NCBI GenBank assembly: GCA_001566295.1
Contig: KQ964247.1
Location: 2,852,001-2,916,000 of the forward strand
Direction: 5' to 3'
From: Microdochium bolleyi
Lineage: Eukaryota > Ascomycota > Sordariomycetes > Xylariales > Microdochiaceae
Length of the DNA: 64,000 nt
Shown here: piece by piece, positions 11,141-19,920 of the stretch
Layout of the letters: each line of letters starts with the position of its first letter
Numbering within the stretch: the first letter of the stretch is position 1
The notes under the pieces: model-generated
Databases searched by the model: none
The model's input: only the letters and a program-made list of their open reading frames with translations
Told to the model about the DNA's origin: nothing
Made by a program: the position numbers and the translations under genes

Positions 11141-12260
11141 TCAGTCCATGACCTCGTCGTCTTTGCTGTGCCTCCTGTTGTTGTTAGACCGACCGCTGCT
11201 ACTACCAGCGGCAGGCGGCTCATCGCCGCCTGCCCCGACGGGGAAGTTGAGATGCTTCCAGTCCTCGAGCTCCTCGGTGACGGACCGCAGCCGGTCCCTG
11301 ATGCTGTCAATGGCGTAGCTGCCCAGCACGAGCCGCAGGGGCGGGTACGAGCAGTGGCCCAGCTGCCAGACGAGCTCGGCGCACTTGACGGCGCTCGTGG
11401 GCTGGCGGTCGCCGAGCCACTGCACCATGCGCTTGGCGTGCAGCGCCGGGGAGCTCGCGTGCGAGTACGCCTCGCTGGCGGGCTTGATGAGGAAGTGGCC
11501 CCAGGTCGGCAGCGGGTTGTCGAGCGAGTCGGGCTCGTCGCGGCGCACCAGACCCGGCTCCACGAGCGTCGCCTTGACGTTGAACGTGTCGACCTCGTAC
11601 AGCATAGCCTCGATGAGCCCCTCGACGGCGTATTTTGTCGCGCAGTACGGCCCCAGACCAGGCACCCCGAGCGCGCCGCTCGTCGAGCTGAAGATCAGGT
11701 ATCGCCCCGCTGCCTGCTTGCGGAAGTAGGGGAGCGTGGCGTGGATTATGTTGAGCGTGCCCATGAAGTTGGTCTCGTACTGGTTACGGATCTCGTGCTC
11801 GTCCTGGTCCTCGCAGGCCCCGATCACGCCGTACCCGGCACAGTTGACCACGACGTCGATGCGCCCGAAGCGCTCGAGCGTGCTGGCCACGACGCGCTCG
11901 ACCGTCTCCCGCGCGCGCACGTCGCACAGCGCTCCGAGGCAGTTCCGCGGGTGCTGGCTCGCCGCGGCGGCACGCATCTGCTCGGGCGCCGTCTCGAAGG
12001 TGCGGCCGACGTTGGTCACCATGTCGCCGCGCGACAGGGCGCACTTGACCAGCGAGCGGCCCATATGGCCTGTACCGCCAAAGATCTTCGTCACAAGGGA
12101 TGTCAGTAGATGCCAGGAACTAAAGAGGGGTGTTGCTACTTACAAGCCATACTAGCTTGCTGGTGGGAGCATTAGGTGCAGGAGGATTGCAGCTCGGCGG
12201 AAGCAGCAGCTTTGGCCGCGTGCTCCCGCCCGGGGACGCTGCTTCGTTGCTGGCGTCCAT
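11141..12260 (-). CDS. Short-chain dehydrogenase/reductase, substrate unknown
   Basis: Exon 1 is 12260-12144 and exon 2 is 12085-11141, joined across a 58-nt intron (GTAAGT..ACGAAG), giving 353 aa. The join gives SKLVWL-IFGGTGHMGRSL. The dinucleotide-binding motif GGTGHMG is at 42-48, in place of the usual TGxxxGxG, followed by the NAG-type VVNCAG and the catalytic set SSTSGALG with Y186 and K190 in PYCATKYAVEG. This is a classical NAD(P)H-dependent Rossmann SDR. The first 30 residues are a Pro/Ser-rich extension and the last 35 are a polar tail with SSSGRSNNNRRHS, neither typical of the core family. The substrate cannot be told from sequence, and no biosynthetic neighbours suggest a secondary-metabolite role. 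Confidence 0.88.
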
Positions 12261-13755
12261 CACGATGGATGCTGGCCTTGGCCGGAGGGCCAGGAGAAGA
12301 GCGAGATGGGAGGTGGTTCAGCGGGCGGCAACCATCTCATCACCGGACAAGACGTGCAGCACCACCGAAATAGCTCGCTGATGCCAAAGACTGTGGGGTT
12401 TGCAGCCTCGGTACAAGTCAAGCCTAAACTACGGTACTCGAGGAGTCTCGATCGCCGGAATAATCGCCGCACAGTATGTGTCGCTGGTGTCTGGCAGCTT
12501 TCCCGGGGGACATGTGCAAGGGAGCGAAGTTGACCTCCAGCACGGTGGACTGGCACTTGGCAATCGTGTATAATGACAGTGTACACCAGGTGTTACACTG
12601 TGCGTCGTTGAAATCATCCATGGGTACCACTCAGTGGAGCCTCTGTCTCAGTCCAACGCGAGTTTCCGCGGGTCCTGCTTGGTCAAAAGCTGGGGCTGAG
12701 GGATGCTTGTCCTCAGGCAAAGGAGTTCTGTGCGAGCCAGAATACGTTTCAGAACCGACTCCCCCCTTGTGCGAGTGCTTGATGTTCTTTGTTGTCCATG
12801 CAGACGGGTCCATCGACAGGGCTTGGCGGCTCTAGAGCTTGCTAGGAATTGTTCCTGGATGCCTGATGCTAATTTGAGCACAAGCGATCTCACTCCACAA
12901 GCACCCGTGGACGGCTATGGGCAGGCGCTGAGCACCAATACGAGGCGGACCACGCGGCGCCTGCAGGAACTCACTACGCACTACTTCATGCCAACGACTT
13001 CTTGACACGGGTTGATGGTTGAGACAGCGGATTGCAAGGCCGCGCGAGAGCAGCTTTGGCAGAGACAATGGCCTTGGCTCGTGGCTCGTGACACGTTTGG
13101 GTATCTGGTGATGGCTTGCCTCGATGGGACGGGAGAATCTGGAAACTGCCACAGAGCAGATAGAGTTGGTCTTGGAGCACCGGAGTCGAGCCGACCAAGG
13201 CAGAAAGCATGCGCAGACTGCTGCATTGTCTAGCGCCTCTTCCGCCGGCACTGGCAATGCGAAGCAGGCAAGAAACGACGGTACCTAGACTACTCCGTAC
13301 CTACCTACCTTTAGGTAGACATGTACCCCGAGCCATAAGTGGCGTCCAGCCCGAGAAGTTCGATGTAATTGTTGGGTGTGCCGGCCATTTAAGGTGAGCC
13401 GCGTCGATCGAGTGGGCACGCCACAGGCAGGTCCCACCCCTGGCCAGCCCGGGCGTTCGTCAGCGTGCGATCAACTGGCTTGGGAATGCTCGTCCTGCAC
13501 GCTCCTGTTCCGCACCCCTTTATCTTGGTCTGCCATCACCAAAGGGAAAAATCCACCCATCTGGCCACTTGTGGATTGGCTCCCTAGCTTGCCCGTCTGT
13601 TCACTCCTCCTCAACCGCCGACTGCTCGACGACTTCCAGGTTCCCTCGACCCTCAACCAGACCCCGACCCGGCTCGACCAGACACTCGCTTGTTTCTCCT
13701 CGATCCCCGGCCCTCTCCCACCACCCCTCGCGCCTCGACGACCACATCGCCCATC
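12261..13755. other. Intergenic region, divergent promoters
   Basis: About 1.5 kb lies between the SDR and GDP-mannose transporter genes. It contains a CTCCGTAC octamer at 13293-13300 next to an inverted repeat (CTACCT at 13305-13310 and AGGTAG at 13313-13318). The last 250 bp are strongly C/T-rich, typical of a fungal leader. Confidence 0.55.
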
Positions 13756-15143
13756 ATGTCCGACAAAAAGAACGAAGACTACGCCATCCGCATGCCTGAG
13801 CGGAGCAGTCCCGCGTACGGCGAGAAGGATCCCTTCATGGGCCGATCCTCACGAGGCGGCGGCGGCGGCGGCCTCCAGCACTCTCTCTCCAATGTCGAGA
13901 ACAACGGCCCCGTCTCCATTCTGGCCTACTGCCTAGCCTCCATTTCCATGACCATCGTCAACAAGTTCGTCGTGTCCGGCCACGAGTGGAACATGACCTT
14001 CCTCTACCTCGCCGTCCAGGTACGTCACTACACATCGAGACTATTCAAAAACAACCGGACCAACGTCATGTCACCTGTGCCGGAAACTGACCGCCTCGTG
14101 TGCTTAGTCTATCGTCTGTATCCTGACGATCGAGGCCTGCCGGCAAATGGGCATGATCAAGAACCTGGCCGCGTTTGACACCCAGAAGGGCAAGAGATGT
14201 ATGTTGCTCTTCGCACCCGACAGTGACCGTTCCGCGTGATAGCCATGACTTACACACACATTCCTCGCCAGGGTTCCCCGTCTCTCTCCTGCTCGTCGGC
14301 ATGATTTACACAGGCACCAAGTCGCTCCAGTACCTCTCAGTCCCGGTCTACACCATCTTCAAGAACTTGACCACCATCGTCATCGCCTACGGAGAAGTGC
14401 TGTGGTTCGGCGGCAGTGTCACTCCCCTGGCGCTTCTCTCCTTTGCGCTGATGGTCCTCAGCTCCGTGGTCGCCGCCTGGGCTGATGCCGTCCACGCTGC
14501 CTCTGCGCACGCTTCTGCCGATGCGATCGCCACGCTCAATGCTGGTTACGCCTGGATGGGCATGAACGTCATCTGCACAGCTGCGTACATTCTCGGCATG
14601 CGCAAGGTCATCAAGACTATGAACTTCAAGGACTGGGACTGTAAGTCTAGATCTTGCGATCGCTATGGTCCAGAATCTTGAGCACTAACTTTCATGTTAC
14701 TAGCCATGTTCTACAACAACCTCCTGACCATCCCCGTCCTCATCGTCCTTTCCCTCATCACCGAGGACTGGTCGAGCACCAACTTCGCCAAGAACTTCCC
14801 GGTCGAGTCTCGCAACTCCATCATGATCGGCATGATCTACTCGGGCCTTGGCGCCATCTTCATCTCCTACTGCTCGGCCTGGTGTATTCGTGTCACCTCC
14901 CCTACCACCTACTCGATGGTTGGTGCGCTCAACAAGCTCCCAATCGCCATCAGCGGCATCGTCTTTTTCGCGGCACCCGTCACCACCGGCAGCGTTTCTG
15001 CCATCTTCCTCGGTTTCGTCGCTGGTCTCGTCTATGCCTACGCCAAGGTCCGCGAGTCGTCGGCATCCAAGAACACTCTGCCCACATCGCAGCCCATCAC
15101 CAGCGCTAGTTCGCAGAGCGCCCGTGATGCTGTCAAGGCATAG
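13756..15143 (+). CDS. VRG4: Golgi GDP-mannose transporter
   Basis: Exchanges GDP-mannose for GMP across the Golgi membrane, supplying mannan and glycolipid synthesis. Exons are 13756-14019, 14108-14198, 14272-14640 and 14704-15143 (introns 88, 73 and 63 nt), giving 387 aa. It has about ten hydrophobic segments. Family hallmarks are LAYCLASISMTIVNKFVVSG in the first helix, the conserved YTIFKNLTTI (FKN motif) and VGALNKLPIA, whose GALNK motif recognises the GDP-mannose nucleotide. The cytosolic N-terminus has a glycine run (GRSSRGGGGGGL) and the tail is Ser/Thr-rich. The drug/metabolite transporter fold is clear, and GALNK makes GDP-mannose specificity likely. Confidence 0.95.
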
Positions 15144-16387
15144 ATAAAATGGTCACAAGTAGACCACGGTGTAAGGATTGTTGTCCCTCGAGCATGCGGC
15201 GACAGCAATTCTGACCATTGCCCTGTGTGCTTCTGTCGAGACGGCACAAGCTCACGGCACCATTACGAAACGGCCCGAGACGCAAGACGTCATGAGCCAA
15301 CCAAAACCTTTGGTATTACGAGCTCGGCCACATTATTCATAGGCGCATCGGGTGTATAATTACCATTCATCGTCTCAGACGGACAAGGAGACGCCGCGAC
15401 CATTATGTCGATTCTGGTATAGAAAGTTTTTGTTTATCCCGACAGGTCATGAGAAAACGGGGCTCTGTACAGAGCATAGGCGATTTAGTTTCTGGGATTA
15501 CTTTGGGGCGGCGCACAACCAAGGATGGCGGAACCTGGCACAGGTCGCCCAATGCATGATCACGGAGAAAACATAGCAGCGTGCAAGATTAATAGATGAT
15601 TTTGAACAGATCAGAGAGCTCCCACGGGACACTAACAATCCATGCAAGAGTGAGTGAGCTTCGTAGCGTGCTCGCCAAACAAGCAGCATTGCAACGGCGG
15701 CCGGAGTTAAAATAGCGGGCGATGTGGCGGGGCTTCTCGATCGCCAAGCGCGAAAAGGGTCTGAAGCGACGACCTCGGAAGGTCATGCTTGGCCGGCAGC
15801 TGGGCTTGGGCGGGCTTGGGCGGGTCCCTTGACAGGTGACATCACACTGCCCATTGTCACAAGCCGCCCCTTGGACTTTTTGGACCTCTGCCCGCCAACC
15901 ACTCGAGCACGACTCTCACCAGCGAGGCAGCAGCTTATCCCCAACCATTCTAGGCGAGCACATCCTGCACCGTCGCGTGACCCCGAGACGACGAGCACCA
16001 CTACTGCGACAACGAGACGGTCAGGGACAGCCACGAACGGGAGGACTGTCACCACCGCAGGCTGTCTTAAGCTCCCTTGCCTGCGACTCCCGTCCAGCCA
16101 CTCTGGCCCTCTTCAGCCGTGTCTCAACATCATCCTACGAGCTTGACCAGACTTTTCCCCGGCAACTGGGAGACTCGCTATAAACCCTTCTGCATTGCCA
16201 CCGGCGCGATTCGCACACTGCTGCGGCGATATGCTGCTCGACTAGCGGACATTCGAACGCCCATACTCCCAGCATTGACACACCAACATCGAGCGACGAC
16301 ACTTTCGTGGCATTGGCCCTTGGGCTCGTGGTCTTCCAGCACTTCTTTGCCTTTCTTCGGAGCTGCAGACTCTATTCGCCTGCAAAA
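15144..16387. other. Intergenic region
   Basis: About 1.2 kb lies between Vrg4 and Ale1, which lie in tandem. A short direct repeat of GGGCTTGGGCG lies near 15805-15825. From about 15900 to 16387 the + strand is C-rich, as in leaders of neighbouring genes. Confidence 0.5.
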
Positions 16388-18354
16388 ATGCTGCCCTACA
16401 TAAATTATCGTAAGGAGACTGTGAGCAGGACCTACCAGCAGCAGACAACGAGCTGACAACAAGCCGTATGCAGCGTTTGAGTATCTGTCGGGGATGCTGG
16501 GGAGTCCTCCTGACGACCGTGAGTCTCTAGCCTGCACTGCTGCAGCTTGTGGCGGGCAGGCTGCTTCAAGTTGGTCGTAGCTAACGGAGAACGAATAGTC
16601 AAGCTCATATTCTCCTTCCTCCTCTCATATCCGCTAGCTGGCCTCCTCAAACGTGTGCCTGATAGCCGCCCGGATTTCAAGAACATCTTTATTATTAGGT
16701 AGTGTCTCCCACCACCAGGCGTGCGCTCTAATTCACCCGCTAACGAGAGGTTGGGTCTGGGACAACAGCATCTCTCTCTTCTATCTAGTTGGCTTGTTCT
16801 CGCTATGGGGTGGCTTGCGCACACTCTTTATTGCCAGTGCTGGCACGTACGGCCTGGCCCACTTCCTCCGCACCTCGCCGTACATGCCGTGGATCGCGTT
16901 TGTCTTCCTGATGGGCCACATGGCCGTCAACCAGCTAGAGCGGCAGTTTGCTGGCAACCCGGAGACGATGGACATTACGGGCACCCAGATGGTTCTCGTC
17001 ATGAAGCTGTCGGCGTTTGCCTGGAACGTCTTTGACGGCACGCTGCCGGACAGTGAGCTCAGTGAGCTCCAGCGCGCACGCAAGATTGTCCAGATGCCCA
17101 GCATCCTGGACTATGCCGCCTACGTGCTGTTCTTCCCGTCTCTGCTGATCGGCCCGGCTTTCGACTACAACGAATACCGAGGCTGGATTGACACGTCCAT
17201 GTTCACCGTCCCCGCGACGGTCGATCCGACCAAGAAGCCTCCCACGCGGCACAAGCGCAAGATCCCACGCTCGGGCACCCCAGCCATGTGGACTATGGCA
17301 TCCGGCCTGGCCTACATCTTTCTCTTCCTTCAGTTCGGCGCCCGGTTCTACCCCGAGTGGATGCTGGACGACAAGTTCCTGCAGCACAGCCTCCTCCGCA
17401 GGATCTTCTACCTGCACATGGTCGGCCTCACCGTCCGCTTCAAGTACTACGGCGCGTGGCTCCTCGCCGAGGGCTCTTGCATCCTCGCGGGTCTCGGCTA
17501 TAACGGCGTCGACCCCAAGACGGGCAAAGTGTCCTGGAACCGCTTGCAGAACGTGAGCCCGTGGGGCGTCGAGACGGCCACCAACAGCCGCGGCTACCTC
17601 GAGAACTGGAATATGAACACCAACAAGTGGCTGCGCAACTACATCTACCTGCGCGTCACCCCCAAGGGCAAGAAGCCGGGTTTCAGAGCCAGCATGGCCA
17701 CGTTCGTCACAAGCGCCTTCTGGCACGGCTTCTACCCGGGGTACTACCTGACATTCATCCTGGCCAGCTTCGTGCAGACGGCTGCCAAGAGTGAGTCTCC
17801 TGCATCCTCCCACGCCTCGCTCTGGACGCGCACAAAACTAACGTCTGATGTGACAATTAGACATGCGCCGCCACGTGCGCCCTTTCTTCCTCGACCCCAA
17901 CACGCAAGAGCCGCTGCCGACGAAGCAATTTTACGACATTGCCTCGTGGCTCGCCACGCAGCTCGTCTTCTCCTTCGCCGTGGCCCCCTTCTACCTGCTC
18001 ACCCTGCCAAAGTCGCTCCTCGTCTGGTCCCGCGTGTACTTCTACGCCGTCGTCATCGTTTTCGCGGGCATCGCGTTCTTCAGCAGCCCCGGCAAGGTGT
18101 ACCTGAAGAAGGCCCTCGAGGAGCGCTCGAGGAAGGCCGGGGTCGCGCAGCTCAAGAAGTCGGCCAGCACCGAGAGTCTGACGGGCCACCGGCCCGAGCC
18201 GGTGCTCGGGCTCAACGACCCCGTGCGGGACGTCGACGACGCGATCCGCGAGCTGAAAGAGGCCGGGCTCGACTCGAAGCAGGTCAAGGCGATGGTCGAG
18301 GAGGCGATCCGGGAGAAGCAGATCGGGCTGAAGAACCGGAGCCGGAAGGCGTAA
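16388..18354 (+). CDS. ALE1: MBOAT lysophospholipid acyltransferase Ale1
   Basis: ER enzyme that re-acylates lysophospholipids in the Lands cycle. Exons are 16388-16409, 16474-16518, 16599-16698, 16769-17790 and 17861-18354 (introns 64, 80, 70 and 70 nt), giving 560 aa. The first three exons encode only 22, 45 and 100 nt. Their joins give MLPYINYPFEYLSG, PPDDLKLIFSFLLSYPLAGLLKR and FIISISLFYLVG, matching the fungal Ale1 N-terminus. The MBOAT signatures are the conserved Asn region WNMNTNKWLRNYIYLR and the catalytic His H375 in SAFWHGFYPGYY. About ten hydrophobic segments are present. The C-terminal tail is charged and probably helical, ending in LKNRSRKA, and may act in ER retention (inference). 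Confidence 0.94.
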
Positions 18355-18693
18355 ACACGCGGTCCGAGAAACTTGGGATTTCGTGGACGACAGCGAGAGG
18401 AGAACGAGGAGAAGAAGGATGATCAAGGAGCATGGGGAGGAAGGGACAGAGAAAGTAGGAATAAGAGGTAGAGTGTTAGGCGAGAGCGCCCGGGGACCTG
18501 TGCAGTTCCAGGATCGATTTATATCGCGCGCGCGGGCTCTATAACCTAGACTGCAGAGAGGAGAGCGTGGGTGGAAGATACGACGACGGAGGTGATCCTA
18601 CAAGGAGGGAAGCGAACGGCATACACGTACACGGTTGACTGTTTCAGCAACAAAGAGTTAAAGACACACAAGAAAAGAAGGCGAGGATCGAGG

Positions 18694-18712
18694 CGAGAGA
18701 GAGAGAGAGAGA
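18694..18712. repeat. (GA)n microsatellite
   Basis: Uninterrupted GA dinucleotide repeat of about nine units, in the 3' flank of Ale1. Confidence 0.9.
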
Positions 18713-18950
18713 AACAAGGCAAAGATTTGGAAAGCTCGGCGTCGGTCATGCGACTTTCCGTAGAAGAACAAACTATCTAAACAGACAGGTGTGCATGTTT
18801 GTCCACAATTCGAGAAGGGAAAGACTATAAACAACGATAGCGAAGTCTGGCAGGTTTGGGTGTTGTGTGCGTGTGTGTGCGAAGCACGTTGAACAAAGTT
18901 CATAAACAAGAAATTTCACACGGTGTGTGTGTGCGGATTGGACAACGGAC

Positions 18951-18963
18951 TTTTTTTTTTTTT
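18951..18963. repeat. T13 homopolymer
   Basis: Thirteen T followed by a CTT-rich stretch (TTTCTTCTTTCTTTCC) in the convergent intergenic region. Confidence 0.9.
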
Positions 18964-19740
18964 CTTCTTTCTTTCCTCTTCTTTCTTCGATGCGTGACCA
19001 GCCACTGTCACGGACTTCCGAGGGGCTTCCATGCCGGGGAGGTGACTCGAGCTGGAGACCCGGGCTGGCGAGTACGTGGTGTAGGCGCACGATTTACAGA
19101 CATACAAGCAGACGTATGTATGTTGTATAAACATGCATTTTCTTCATGGCAGGAGACGTGATGTGCTCCCCCTTGTGGACTACCCTGTTCTGTATGTATC
19201 CGCCACATGTAGTCACATTGTCAGGCGCACGTTAGGAGAATAGGAAGCATGAGTTGTGTGAGAATGGTAATATGTCGTCGTTCGTGTCATCATTAGATAC
19301 TAGCTACTATGATAAATTCTACGTTGTATGTGGGTGGGACTTGTGGGGGAGCAGCAGCCATTGCCAAGAGCAAGAGTTGGAGGCCCCCGAAGAGGGAAAA
19401 GTGATGTGATGAGACATATGTATATATGGAAATGTCATATGCCCAAGTAAGCGTCGCGAGGAAGCAGGAGGCTGTTTTCTCCTGTTGATGAGCTTTTTCA
19501 AAGAACGACAAAGTCCGTGCGGCTTCTCGAAATCCTACACGTTGCAAAAGAGACGTTCTGTCGTGACCTCTTGCTTCTATTTCGTACATGTCTTTCGACC
19601 AGATAAAGGAAAGAAAAATGGCTCGTAGATCGCTGGGCGTGATTGCTTTTCGTCCAAAGACAGGGAGTTGTGGAGCTGTGGGATATAATGGTAAGAGAGA
19701 TGGCGACGCATTTTGCGTGCTCGTGATCGGTGCTTGCGTA

Positions 19741-19777
19741 TCTACTCTAGTTCCACACAGCTGTGTGGAACTGTAGA
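19741..19777. repeat. 24-bp perfect palindrome with outer arms
   Basis: Positions 19749-19772 form a perfect 24-bp palindrome (AGTTCCACACAG and its complement, no spacer). It is flanked by TCTAC at 19741-19745 and GTAGA at 19773-19777, which also pair if the three bases 19746-19748 are bulged. It lies about 150 bp beyond the stop of the serine-rich gene. Confidence 0.9.
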
Positions 19778-19920
19778 ATCGTGATGCGTGGCGAAAAAAT
19801 GCAACGCTTGCTTTGAAAGTGTCGAACATGAAATGCAGATGTGTTCTAATGTCGAAGAAATAGCGGCCTGTAGAAGTGGCTCATATGGGATATTGCTGGA
19901 GGATACTTGCGTCGGATGGA

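Larger units (their letters stand above)
18355..19920. other. Convergent intergenic region rich in simple repeats
   Basis: About 1.6 kb lies between the stops of Ale1 (+) and the serine-rich protein (-). It carries (GA)n at 18694-18712, GT-rich stretches near 18860-18880 and 18922-18935, a T13 run at 18951-18963, and the palindrome at 19741-19777. I see no supported ORF. Confidence 0.6.

Noticed and set aside
11141..12260. The SDR gene as part of a secondary-metabolite cluster.
   Set aside because: Neighbours are acireductone dioxygenase and the GDP-mannose transporter. No polyketide synthase, NRPS, terpene or P450 gene lies nearby.
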